A stretch of DNA of 64,000 bases from Vitis vinifera (taxonomy: Eukaryota; Streptophyta; Magnoliopsida; Vitales; Vitaceae): positions 6,366,001 to 6,430,000 of the forward strand of contig NC_081811.1 of assembly GCF_030704535.1 (NCBI RefSeq), read 5' to 3'. A model generated the notes under the pieces. That model was not told the origin of the DNA. It did not search any database and was given only the letters and a program-made list of their open reading frames with translations. Numbering within the stretch: the stretch's first letter is position 1; every line of letters starts with the position of its first letter. Positions 46,496-58,686 of this stretch are shown here, piece after piece. A program made the position numbers and the translations under genes.

Positions 46496-46818
46496 TATTT
46501 ATTTGGTTATCAAAAAGTACTAAGGAGAAAAAAAAATATTAAAGAAAATGATTTTCATATATTTGAATTTATTATGGAAAAAATCAAAGGATATTAAATA
46601 TAATTAAAATTAGTTAAAACTTATATAATTTTAAATTACTTAATATTTATATAAAAGAGCTAAAATTAATTAAATAAATTTAAAACAATATATAAAAAAT
46701 AATTTATTAGTTTTAAGTTTATTTTTTATTTTCTTTAATTTTTCTTTCTTTCTAAGTTTCTTTTCTATTTTCTTTTTCTTACGTTTCACTCAAAATTTAT
46801 AGGATCCAAGCATAGCCT
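46496..46818. mobile_element. MITE of the GGCTATGTTTGGTT family
   Basis: Starts TATTTATTTGGTTATC and ends ATCCAAGCATAGCC. The interior carries the family phrases AGGATATTAAATATAATTAA and AATTACTTAATATTTATA. About 320 bp; ends more diverged than in the 57-kb copy. Confidence 0.6.
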
Positions 46819-46819
46819 C

Positions 46820-48238
46820 AAGGAATCCAATTTATTGGATATTTACTTTGTTGAAACAAAAAGGAAAATCCAATTTTTATCCCTTTTTTTAGTTGTATTA
46901 TGTGTATCGGTACAATGAATCAATTATCATAAAGGGGCACAACCAGCCCATTGGCACATGGGTTGGCCAGGTTTCTATAATGGGCCTTATTCCCAAATCT
47001 GACATGGGCCAACTTGTTTGGGATGAGCCCAAAAGCCCATTTCAGAATTTCAAAGAGTCAAGTTTTCTTGGGCCCTTGACACCCTTCACAAATGTGATCC
47101 TGGTACAATTCAAAAGAGTATACAAGGGAATATTCTGATCAGATCAAATAAGATTGCATTTTTCATTTTTATAATCTCATGCTGATGGTTCATGAATCCC
47201 AAAGAGCAACAAAAGGACCTCTCTCAATATTCAAACCCTTTGCTATCTCTCTCTCTCCATAGATCTCCACTTTCTTTTTTCTTTTTCTTTTTTTTTTCAA
47301 AAAAGTGAAATTAGGCTCCCCAGCATACACTCTACACTCAATTGACTTGAGTCATCACTCTGAAAAAAGGAAAAAGAGAAGGGAAAGAAGAAAAGGGCAA
47401 AAGGGATTGTGTCACACATCACTAACCTTTCAATAATGTCATGCCCTAAAATTTTCTATTGGATTTCTTCATATTTTTCTAAGATGCTCCATTCACCTTT
47501 AACCATCTTGTAATCATTTCAAATCAACCAATGGACACTGCCCAACCACTTGCAAAATCCATAATGAGGTTGCCCATTTGCTTCAAATTGGAGTATCACC
47601 ACCAATCACCAATCGACACGTGGCACCACCAAAATGGTAGGACACTAATGTTGGAGACCCATAAAAGAAGCCCAAAATGTCGTTCAAACTACAAAGAGGG
47701 GTCCCCTTTGATTGCCCTTATTCAAAGCCAACAGGACCCTTGACTAGTATTATCCGTCCCCAAAAAAAGACAAAGCCAGCACACAAGGAGTCAAAGCAAA
47801 ATCTCTTCCACCCTCTCCTTTTCCAACCCAGGCAGCTTCCCAGAAGGAGGGAGCATACCTACCTTAATTGAATTTCAATATCTATAAGCTCCACCAAGAT
47901 TGAATCACTGAAAAGACAAGGGAGAGATGTTTCAAACGGTTCCTAACAGGCACACCAAAACATTAATCAAATAATACTTGCTCTTTCAAGTCATTAGATA
48001 TTCAGCCCTCTGTGGGAGTGTGCATGCATTTGGGCATAGTGTGACACAATCCCATAAACCAAACGCCCCCACCAACATAAAAAAAAGGTATATAATATGA
48101 TAGTGTCATGCAGTCATGGATTTTTGGGAGTCAAAACCTAAGAATATGTTGCTACCATCAACTACTTGCCAATATGTATTTGTTGAATATATCAAGGGCA
48201 ACTTTTGTGGAATCTCTCTGTGTGTGTTTGACAAGCTA
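46820..48238. other. Intergenic DNA before the large duplication
   Basis: No supported gene. Short open frames near 46893 and 47531 show no family features. This stretch is single-copy within the window. Confidence 0.45.
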
Positions 48239-51200
48239 TTGGATTTGCTTAGGACTTTTGAATGATTCCTTTTGGTAATAGTACTTGGGTTGTGTTAAGG
48301 GCCTTAAGGGCCATGCAAACAGGTATTGACCATTCTAGAGAGCATGTTCAAACTTCATTTTAATACAATTTAAATCATTAATGGTAGGGAGATATGGTCT
48401 TCTCATCCCATCTACTTGTCAAAATTGGGCACAAAAATTAGGTTCTAAAATGGATTTGAACCATATTTTATTTTATTTTTTGAAAAATTATGTTAAAAAT
48501 GGAAAAATTGAAAACACTCATTCGAAAATTTAAAATCATAGATTCTCATAATACAAAAGAAAGACCAATATTATGCAATAGAAATAGTAAAATGAATAAA
48601 AAATTATCTTATATATATTTTAAATAAAATATCATCTTAAAATATATGGTGTAAATGATTTATTTGTTAATTAAATTATGAATTATTATAAACAGATATA
48701 TTTTTATAATAAAATAATTTATTAAATTAATAATAAGTATATCCAAACTCATATTTTTCCGTGTGTCTCCATTTAAATAGTGAAACTAACTCTTTGTTTG
48801 TGGAAAAATGATTTTTTTTTTTCTTTAGAAAAGTTTGAATCATCATTTATTTTAGTTATTTTAAAAAATTTTAAAATAAAATAAAAAGGAGAATCCCAAA
48901 TTTGGGGGTCACCATATCAAATATACTTATATAGTAATATTATTAGGACGGTGAAAACCCAAAATCAAACAAGATTGATTATAAGGAAAATTCAAGTTGA
49001 GGATGTATTTTATGGACTGACTGACCCTCAAAAGAAGTGGCTTGTAGAAGTGGATGTTAGGAGCATTGTCTTGGTCAAGGGTAAGTAGACGATCACAATT
49101 TGACAACTGGCCCGGTTGGTCCAACTTTAGGCTAACTTTCTAGATCAATCAGCACATGGATGACACGAGCCACCTGATATGTAGACTTCTTACCTTTCTT
49201 TGACTGCCCAATCTTACACTAAATCACACAATTAACCTAACTCTCACTTGATTGGATGAATTAAGTAACGAGTTAGCACGTTTTCAGCAACCATTTTCAA
49301 AATATAACTTTTTTAAGTAGTTATCTTTTTAGAACAAGTCCGATCTAAGACTTCAAATGTTTTTAACGTGGTTTTTTTTTAGATGTTTTTAAAAAATAAT
49401 TTTTATTTACAACATTTAATTTTCAATTATTCTTCATTTTTGTGTAAAACAACTATAAGAAAATGACTAAATTATGTTATCAAAAAAATATTCTTTTCTC
49501 AAGAATGTTTTTTTTTTTTTGAAGAAGTTCTTAAATAACTGTTTTTTCGTCAAAAAATTATTAAAAATGTTTTTCAAGTTCAAAAGCTAGCAACAATCTT
49601 TAAAGATTTTTTGCCGAATTGATATTATCACTCTCACTATCATTCGAGCTCATTTTGATACGCACACTCTTAAAATAGTTTTTAAAAACATTTTTGTGTT
49701 CTTAAGAAAAAAAAACCCAAAAAAAACAAGTTTAATAATCTTCTAATATTAAAAAATAGAAAATATGATATTTTGAAATAATATCTTTTAATTATTTTAA
49801 GTTGTTTTCATTTAAAATTTATTTTTAAAAATAATTTTATAAATATAAAGAATGATTAAAAATAAAACACTACATTTAAAGGTTATTTTTAAAACATATT
49901 TACAAATATAGAAAATATATTAAAAATATTTCAAGTTACAAACAAACTTTTATTTTGCAAAATATGAAAGAAGAGATTTCAAAAACTCTTATTAAAAATT
50001 GTTTTTCAAAATCATTTTTTGAAACACCTATTAAACAAAATCTTAGAATATATGTTGACAATGGTTTTCAATAATAGTTTTTTGTGTTATAGAAAAAAAA
50101 ATTAGAAAACATATTTGATAATAAAAAAACTGTTTTATATTTTCTATTCTAAAAAAAATAGAAAATAGAGTGTTTTCAGATAACATATTTTAATTGTTTT
50201 CACTTGTTTTTTTTAAAGTTATTTAAAAAAATAATTATACAAACATGTATAATAATTAAAAATAAAGTTTTAAACATAAAAATTATTTTTAAAAAATATG
50301 TTAAAAACATTTCAAATTCCAAAATATATTTTTATTCTACAAATCAACAAAAAACAGTTTACAAAAACTAATTTTCATTTTCAGAATTATGTTTAAAAAC
50401 AATTACCAAGACATTAATTTCTTTCCCTTTCAAAAGACTAGGCAATGTCTCCAAACCCTAACAAATCTTCAATAATCTTCCTACACCATAAATGTTGTAA
50501 TCATTCAATTCATTTTCCCATATTTAGTTTTTTTTTTTTTTTAAACAAGAATAATTTTAACAAGTCAGTCACCAATTGGGGTGATCAAAAGTGCTGAAAT
50601 ATGAGCACCATAGGACTAAACCCATTGATGTGGAATCACTATCAGGAGCCCAACACCTACCCAAATGTTAAATTATGGATTACTGAAGACTTAATTTGTT
50701 GTTTAGTTCATGTAGCCACATTTTTTGTTTGAATTTAACATACATAGCACTGACATGAGGATTTTGCAACAATTTTCAGCTGTTTCCTATTTGTAGTTCA
50801 CTCAAATGATCTATTAGAAAGTGTGAAGATGCATGAACTTACTCTATTAAGGCTTATTCATGAGGGGTGATTATTATAATCTAGTGTTGTTTTCTTATGC
50901 TACTTAATCTTCTTTGATAGTATAAAAAGCAGGTAGGACAAGGGGCACTTTGGGAAACTTAAAATTGGGTCGTCACTTTTCTGATATCCTGTGTGGAGAC
51001 AAAAACTATCGGTTTGTGTGGATATTATATTTGTGACTTTTCAAATGTATTCATATATGTGTATATAAACTAGGCTGTACAAATTTAATTGTCATTGTTT
51101 GGAGTTTCCATTTGAACCTTCTAGAAAATTCAGAAAAGTTTTAATTATTATTAAAATAAGAGGACATAGGATATGTTGAAAGTAGGAAAATATTTTTAAA

Positions 51201-51568
51201 TTTTATACAAATTGATAAATAATTCAAATTATGAAATTGGGTTTTACTTTTTTTGTTTTTTTTTCCTTTTTACATTTATTTATTTTTTATAATTAAACAA
51301 AAAATAAGAAAAAAAGGAAAGCAAGGACAACACTACGCACACATCAAAACAAATTTGATAAGTGGCAAAATATGATGTCCTCACTTGAGCATTTAGCCCA
51401 CATTCCAAAATCGATATGCTCTAAGGAAATGACACATGTCATAAATCTGATCCACAAATACCTTTTAAATTTTGTTCAAATATTTTGAAAAAACATTAAA
51501 ATAGTATTAAAAAATAAAAATAAAAATAAAAATTATAAAACTTGAAAATGTATACTCCACATGGTCGG

Positions 51569-52051
51569 ATCCGTACCATAACTTATGTTTTAATTTGGGA
51601 AAGTTATGTTTATAGGCTATTATATGAGAAATATATGATTTTGAAAATCATATAACTAAAATATGAGATCAGCCTAATAATGAAAAAAATATTATATGTT
51701 TCATATACTATTTATTATTTATATTTATATTTTCGAAATTACCCTTTAGGTGTCCTTGTCAGCAACCATCACCCGTGTCCATGTCATCCGGAAAACCTAA
51801 AGAGCAAAAAAATAAACAATTTTTTTGGTTTTTCTTGGAGGTTTTGTATGGATTTTCTTAGAAATCAAATGAGGATGAATTTTTTCAGAAATCAAATGGG
51901 GGATGGAGACCCCTATAACAAATCCAAAAAACACAGGGGCAGAAAAAATATAATTTTTTTTGGTTTTTCTTAAGGGTTTTGTGTGGATTTTCTCGTAAAT
52001 CAAACGAGGATGAATTTTCTAGGACCCGTACCATAACTTATGTTTCAATTT
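51569..52051. repeat. Element bounded by about 30-bp direct repeats, left copy
   Basis: GATCCGTACCATAACTTATG (51570) recurs as GACCCGTACCATAACTTATG (52022). Inside is a tandem pair of about 135-bp units, each with GGTTTTTCTT, GGATTTTCT and ATCAAA-GAGGATGAATTTT (near 51827 and 51961). The same arrangement is at 60978-61460, and a related single segment lies in the 58.9-59.1 kb insertion. Confidence 0.65.
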
Positions 52052-54083
52052 TATAATTGTACCATAAATTGTACGCCTAGTGTGCCCTCTCCATTGGGGC
52101 ATATTAGGGCCCTTCTACCCCCCGCCAAAAAAAAAAATAATAGTTTAATCACGTTAAATTTCTGCTTTGATATTTTTGGAATTATCAAGAGATGAGTGGA
52201 GTGGGAGAGAAGCAAAGCCCCCATAACCCATTTTCATTATTCAATGATGCCTACCGGTTCATGCACCGTTCCCAAATGTGTTCACCTTTCATGGTCCCAC
52301 CCACTCATGCTTTTCCTGCCCGCCTGGGAAAGCTGATTCGGCCAGGAATCATTTTTCCTTTTATATTTATTTATTTATAAAAATTAATTTATTATTGGAC
52401 TCTTTTTCCTCAATTTTTTTTTCACTATTTTTTCTACATCATAAATCAAAATTACCTCAATTCGTATTTTAATACCTAATACCAAGATGAATGCATGCAT
52501 GCATCATACAAGTCCCCATCAAATATAATAATTAGGCCTAGCAGATCTCCTAAAAACTAACGGATAAGGAAATCTACGCAATTATTTTAAATAATTTTAG
52601 CAATAATTAATCAAGGCGGCGTCGCGGCTCACATACTTTATGTTTATTTTAATATATGAATGGCTTCGACTTTATCATAGGATACTGGTCATTTTTTGGT
52701 ACCGGTGACGGCGCCGGTGTCCGGTGAGGAGTTGAATGGGAGTGGGTTGATTTGGAAGAATATGGCATGGGACCCAATGTATAAAAGAAAAATAAAAAAT
52801 GGGAACAAGAAATGACTATGTGCTATGAATCTAGGGCATCATTCCATGCCTTTGGATATGATATGGACCACCACCTCTCTTATCCCACGAGGCAACTGCC
52901 TTTCTTAATCGCCTGTCCATTTATATTGAATTAATATTTATTTTCTTTCTTAGAAGAATAGTCAATTGTGGATCGCAACAGTAATGGTTTTGGAGTATTC
53001 ACCTGTCTTATTCTACTTAATGTTATTTTTCTGAAAAAATGCATTTATTTAAATCACGACTGAAATTATTACTTGGGGAAGAAGGAAAAGGTTGAGACCT
53101 TGTGCTAAAATTTGATTGAAGAAAAAGTAGTATGATGGTCTCCAAAAAGAATCTTGATGTTTAACCAAGTCTTGATTTTAATTCATCAATATTTTTGGGA
53201 TGATGCTATTTAAAAATCTTAAAATGGTATTTTTTTTCCTTCTATTTTACTCAAATAATATATCTTTTCTTATTTTACTAAAAGGCTTATTTACACATTT
53301 TTCATCAACTTAAAACCTTATTTGGAATAACTTTTTATTTTTAACTTTAATTAAAAATTGAAGTTAAAATCAAAGTCATAAATTTTAAATAACGATATCA
53401 ATATATACAAATTGATTTGATACGATATTAGTTGTAAAATTTAAAATTTATATATTAATTTTTTTAAGTCATAAGCTTCTTAAATAAAATAAAAGTTTTT
53501 GTTGAATTTATTTTTTTTATTTTTCAAAAATGGATCCAAGAAAGGATTTAAAAAATAATTTATATTTTATATTTAGATATTAATTAATTCTTTGTAGAGA
53601 AGCAATTGCTAAAGGTATTGACTTATGGCCAAGTAGTAACAGTTGTCTCACCCAAATCTAAGATTCCCTTATTTTTTTACCACCTTTTACCCAAGGGAGG
53701 TGATAGCGGTCTCAATCAAATTTTATTTTTTTGAATTATCCATTCTTTTGGGATGACTTGAGCAAAATTCAAACCAATTCTTCCAAGTTGTCAAGACTGA
53801 AAATTGATCTGAAATGGCAAGAGATGAAGTCATCAAGACTACGTCAGGCGTGCAACTTGATTCAGACCCGCCGCCATGCCCCATTGACTCACGTGCATTA
53901 ATCCCCTCCGGAAAAGTATCATCCCCCAAGAACAAATCCTAAGACATCCTCCATTACCAATAGTTTCACCTTACAATTTCATTTATTTTCTTTTCCCTTA
54001 TTTTAATTTCTCAGCCCCACCATTTTTTTTCCTTTTTGGGTTTTTTAAAATATTTTTCTTCTAAATTCTTCCTCTACTTCCTG

Positions 54084-54091
54084 TATTTATA
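54084..54091 (+). promoter_or_regulatory. TATA-like box of the ERF1-like gene
   Basis: TATTTATA, about 93 bp upstream of the ATG at 54184. Confidence 0.5.
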
Positions 54092-54183
54092 GGGCTGGAT
54101 TTTCAAATGTGGTCGAACCAAACTTTTGGTAACCAGGAATACCAAGAAGAAGAACCATAGCATAGAACATAGCCTTCAATTCA

Positions 54184-54855
54184 ATGGATTCTTCTTCCTT
54201 CTATCATCAATACCAAAGTTCAGAATTCTCACCTGAATCCTCATCGTTCGGTTCTTCGGAGTATTTCTCGTCCTGGGACGAGCCTCTTTTCCACCACAAT
54301 TCACTTCCATTCAACATAAATGACTCGGACGAGATGATACTATTCGATATGCTAGCTGAGGGAGCTAGAGACTCGTCGGAAACAGCGTCATCCGTCGGAG
54401 GAGCAGCCAAGGAGGAGGAGGTGACTTCCAATGCTAAAGAGCCCACACCCAACAAGAAGGAGAAGGAGAAGACGTATAGGGGTGTCAGGAAGCGGCCATG
54501 GGGGAAGTTCGCGGCGGAGATAAGGGACTCCACCAGGCATGGGGTAAGGGTGTGGCTTGGTACATTTGATAGTGCCGAGGCTGCGGCTTTAGCATATGAT
54601 CAAGCAGCATTTTCCATGAGGGGGACCATGGCGGTCCTCAATTTCCCGGTGGAGCGCGTGGTGGAGTCCCTAAGGGACATCAAGTACGCCTGCGAGGACG
54701 GAGGCTCCCCGGTGGTGGCGCTCAAGAGGAGGCACTCTATGAGAAGAAAATCAACTGGTCGGAAAAATAAAAGCAAGGAGGTAAAGGCACAGAATGTTGT
54801 GGTATTAGAGGATTTAGGAGCTGATTATTTGGAGCAACTCTTGTGTTCATCATAG
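54184..54855 (+). CDS. ERF1-like (ERF1B) ethylene response factor
   Basis: A 223-residue group IX AP2/ERF activator, acting in the nucleus on GCC-box defence genes downstream of ethylene and jasmonate in the studied family. The N-terminus carries [18 protein letters not shown] (16-33) and [20 protein letters not shown] (41-60), the acidic N-terminal signature of ERF1 proteins. The AP2 domain is at 98-155 ([20 protein letters not shown]). A basic [13 protein letters not shown] segment follows, and the C-terminus is [16 protein letters not shown] (205-220), the group IX EDLL-like motif. It is longer than the tandem genes at 34-42 kb and comes from a different subgroup. Single exon. It lies within the left copy of the 8-kb duplication and is absent from the right copy. 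Confidence 0.95.
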   Translation: MDSSSFYHQYQSSEFSPESSSFGSSEYFSSWDEPLFHHNSLPFNINDSDEMILFDMLAEGARDSSETASSVGGAAKEEEVTSNAKEPTPNKKEKEKTYRGVRKRPWGKFAAEIRDSTRHGVRVWLGTFDSAEAAALAYDQAAFSMRGTMAVLNFPVERVVESLRDIKYACEDGGSPVVALKRRHSMRRKSTGRKNKSKEVKAQNVVVLEDLGADYLEQLLCSS

Positions 54856-55222
54856 AGCCGTTGATTCTTCTGGGTCAATCATGAAGATTTCCATATTTCC
54901 CAAATTTTTATATCTTCTTTCTTTTCTTGGTTCAATTTTTCTTCTAAAATTGATTCGGCCAGGAATCATTTTTCCCTTATTTATTTATTAAGGGAAGTTC
55001 ATATCTCCGAAGGAGAAGGAAATTTCTAAAACTAATCTTGTAAGTTGTTTTGGTTTCTGAAAATTACAGTCTGTGCCTTTGTTTCCCTGGGTTCCAGTGA
55101 TGAAAATAGATAGATCAAAGAATCAAAATTTGGGTTTCTGTTCCTTACCTCTGACTTTCTGGGCAACCAAACAATTGAAGCAAGAAAATGAAAAAAACAG
55201 AGGCAAGGAAGGAGGACATAAC

Positions 55223-55451
55223 CGGCAGAGACGGGACAGTACATGCGAGCAGTGCCGAGAGAGGCAGCAAAAGTGTTGTTACGGTAGGGAGGAGGCTGAG
55301 CGTTGAAGATGACGAGAGGAGAGTTGCCGATAGATTCTTTAAGATTATGGAGTACCCACATAAGAGCATGGTAACTGCACTCATTCTCGTCAATGGCCAC
55401 CATTACCTTCTTGTGGACTTGAGGTCCTCCACCTTCCACTGCCATTTCCAT
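55223..55451 (-). pseudogene. Orphan first exon of a universal stress protein gene
   Basis: From the ATG at 55451 the minus strand encodes about 76 residues: KKVMVAIDENECSYHALMWV, VLHNLKES, LVIFNAQPPP and TARMYCPVSA. This is the first exon of a plant USP-domain (UspA-like, ATP-binding fold) protein. At 55222 a GT follows CTGCCG, a plausible splice donor after MYCPVSA, where plant homologues are commonly interrupted. The remaining exons with the Gly-rich nucleotide-binding loop are not found in the 360 bp before the ERF1-like gene or anywhere I can see further left. A TATATAGAT box lies at 55481-55489. It is probably truncated; a very long intron spanning the ERF1-like gene is the alternative. 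Confidence 0.7.
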
Positions 55452-55678
55452 CTGGGTTTTGTGTGGGGTTGCAATACAAAATCTATATATTGAACTAACG
55501 CAAGCTCTGATCTTTTTAAGTTTCAGCGATAGGTTGGTGGTTGGGAAATAATCCCAGGTCATAACAGTCAGTCAAATCCATAGAGGCTGATTTGGAATTC
55601 TATGGGTGGGTTTTAGTTTAAATCCGGTTTAGGTCTATGAAGTTAGGTAAGGTTTACAAAATTACAGACGGTGCAACT

Positions 55679-56221
55679 GCTTTGCTCTGCTAGTGATGCT
55701 TAGAAGGTTGAAATAGGGAAGGATAATGAGAAATTGTCATTATTTATTTATTAACGTATTTAAATTGATTATTGGAACATTTTTATTATTATGAAAATTA
55801 AAACTTACCAAGACTTTGACCACTCTTTTTTTTTAATTAATGAGATTATGATTAGGATGATACCAAATTATACTTCTTTTCGATAGGCCTTGAAAATGCA
55901 TCATTAATTAAGAGTTTGTTTAATAATGATTTTAAAAAATATTTTTAGTCTAAAAAATATTTAAAAAAAAAAATTAAGTGTTTTAAAAAGTTTAAGAAAC
56001 ATTTTAAAAAATATAAAAAATCACTTCTAATATTAAAAAATCACTTGATGCATAATTCTCTTAAAAAATGTTTAAAAAAGAAAATCATTGTCAAACACTT
56101 TTTAAGTGGTGTTTTAAACTTTGATAGACACCATTTAGTATTTTCTTTATGATTAACTTCATTTATATTTTATTTTCGTTTCCATTTTATAATACTACAC
56201 TTGGAGAAACAATGAGGGCTT
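55679..56221. other. End of the left duplication copy
   Basis: Non-coding. Nearly identical to 63359-63908 (start TGCTTTGCTCTGCTAGTGAT), which defines the end of the unit. Confidence 0.85.
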
Positions 56222-57326
56222 TTGGATTTGCTTAGGACTTTTGAATGATTCCTTTTGGTAATAGTGGTAGTTGGTGTGTTAAGGGCCTTTAAGGGCCATG
56301 CAAACAGGTATTGACCATTCTAGAGAGCATGTTCAAACTTCATTTTAATACAATTTAAATCATTAATGGTAGGGAGATATGGTCTTGCCATCCCATCTAA
56401 TTGACAAAATTGGGCACAAAAATTAGGGTTCTAAAATGGATTTGAACGATATTTTATTTTATTTTATTTTTTGAAAAATTATGTTAAAAATGGAAAAATT
56501 GAAAACATTCATTCAAAATTTTTATATTTTTCTTAAGAAAAATGAAATTACTTTCAAAAAATTGAAACCCGAAAAGAGAATAAAATCACAGATACTCATA
56601 ATAAAGAGAATATTATATATGCAATAGAAATAGTAAAATGAATAAAAAAATTATCTTATATATATTTAAAATAAAATATCATCTTAAAATATATGGTGTA
56701 AATGATTTATTTATTAATTAAATTATGGATTATTATAAACAAATATATTTTTTTAATAAATAATTTATTAGATTAATAATAAGTATATCCGTAGACTCAT
56801 ATTTTTCCATGTGTCTCTATTTAAACAGTGAAATTGACTCTTTTGTGGAAAAATGATTTTTTTTTTGTTGTAGAAAAGTTGGAATCGTTTATTTTAGTTA
56901 TTTTAAAATTTTAAAAAAATAAAATAAGAAGGAGAATCCCAAATTTGGGGGTCACGACATCAAGTTGAGGGTGTATTTTATAGACTGACTGACCCTCAAA
57001 AGAAGTGGCTTGTGGAAGTGGATGTTAGGACCATTGTCTTGGTCAAGGGTAAGTAGACGATCACAATTTGACAACTGGCCCGGTTGGTCCAACTTTAGGC
57101 TAACTGTCTAGATCAATCAGCACATGGATGACACGAGCCACCTGATATGTAGACTTTCTTATATTTCTTTGACTACCCAATCTTACACTAAAATCACACA
57201 ATTAACCTAACTCTCACTTGATTGGATGAATTAAGTAACGAGTTAGCACGTTTTCAGCAACCATTTTCAAAATATAACTTTTTAAAGTAATTATCTTTTT
57301 AGAACAAGTCCGATCTAAGACTTCAA

Positions 57327-57652
57327 GGCTATGTTTGGTTACCGGAAAGTACAAAGGAAAGAAAAAAAATGCTAAGGAAAATGATTTTCTTATGTTTGGT
57401 TGTCCTATGAAAAATATCAAAGAAAATCAAATATAATTAAAACTAATTAAAAAATTATGTATTTTTAAATTATTTAATCTTTATATTGATGAGTTAAAAT
57501 AAATAAAATGAGTTTGAAGTAACAAAAAAAATAATTTATCAACTTTTAATCTATTTTTTTATTTTCCTTCACTTTTTATTTCCTTCTACTTTTCCTTTAT
57601 ATTTTCTTTCCCTCGTATTTTCCTTCAAATTTTCCGGGAACTAAACATAGCC
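57327..57652. mobile_element. Complete MITE, 326 bp, GGCTATGTTTGGTT family
   Basis: Ends GGCTATGTTTGGTTACCGG and CCGGGAACTAAACATAGCC are inverted repeats with few mismatches. The left copy of the duplication has the unoccupied site at 49356/49357. Joining the flanks restores the empty site exactly, so no target duplication is visible. No coding capacity. Confidence 0.85.
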
Positions 57653-58686
57653 ATGTTTTTAACGTGGTTTTTTTTTAGATGTTTTTAAAAAATAATTTTT
57701 ATTTAACATTTAATTTTCAATTATTCTTCATTTTTGTGTAAAACAACTATCAGAAAATGACTAAATTATGTTATCAAAAAAATATTCTTTTCTCAAGAAT
57801 GTTATTTTTTTTTTGAAGAAGTTCTTAAATAACTGTTTTTTCGTCAAAAAATTATTAAAAATGTTTTTCAAGTTCAAAAGCTAGCAACAATCTTTAAAGA
57901 TTTTTTGCCGAATTGATATTATTACTCTCACTATCATTCGAGCTCATTTTGATACGCACACTCTTAAAATAGTTTTTTAAAACATTTTTGTGTTCTTAAG
58001 AAAAAAAAATCCAGAAAAAACAAGTTTAATAATCTTCTAATATTAAAAAATAAAAAATAGTTTTCTTATTTTTAAAAATAGAAAATATGATATTTTGAAA
58101 TAATATCTTTTAATTATTTTAAGTTGTTTTCATTTAAAATTTATTTTTAAAAATAATTTTATAAATATAAAGAATGATTAAAATTAAAATACTACATCTA
58201 AAGGTTATTTTTAAAACATATTTACAAATATAGAAAATATATTAAAAATATTTCAAGTTACAAACAAACTTTTATTTTGCAAAATATGAAAGAAGAGATT
58301 TCAAAAACTCTTATTAAAAATTGTTTTTCAAAATCATTTTTTGAAACACATATTAAACAAAATCTTAGAATCTATGTTGATAATTGTTTTCAATAATAGT
58401 TTTTTGTGTTATAGGAAAAAAAAATTAGAAAACATATTTGGTAATCGGAAAACTGTTTTCTATTTTCTATTCTAAAAAAATAGAAAATAGAGTATTTTCA
58501 AATAACATATTTTAATTGTTTTTAGTAGTTTTCACTTGTTTTTTTAGAGTTATTTAAAAAAATAATTATACAAACATGTATAATGATTAGAAATAAAGTT
58601 TTAAACATAAAAATTATTTTTAAAAAATATGTTAAAAACATTTCAAATTCTCAAATATATTTTTATTCTACAAATCAACAAAAAAC

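Larger units (their letters stand above)
48239..56221. repeat. Large tandem duplication, left copy (about 8.0 kb)
   Basis: Matches the following 56222-63908 in the same orientation. It starts TTGGATTTGCTTAGGACTTT and ends GAGAAACAATGAGGGCT. The left copy holds the ERF1-like gene and the USP exon. Collinear landmarks include the GGAGAATCCCAAATTTGGGG block (48888/56931), CCGAATTGATATTATCACTC (49614/57908), the 50410-51560 / 59818-60975 stretch, and the GGCGGCGTCGCGGCTCACAT block (52615/61720). Confidence 0.93.

Noticed and set aside
51680..52003. Frames on both strands recurring at 61151-61464
   Set aside because: They come from the internal tandem units of the direct-repeat-bounded element and diverge without codon-like constraint.
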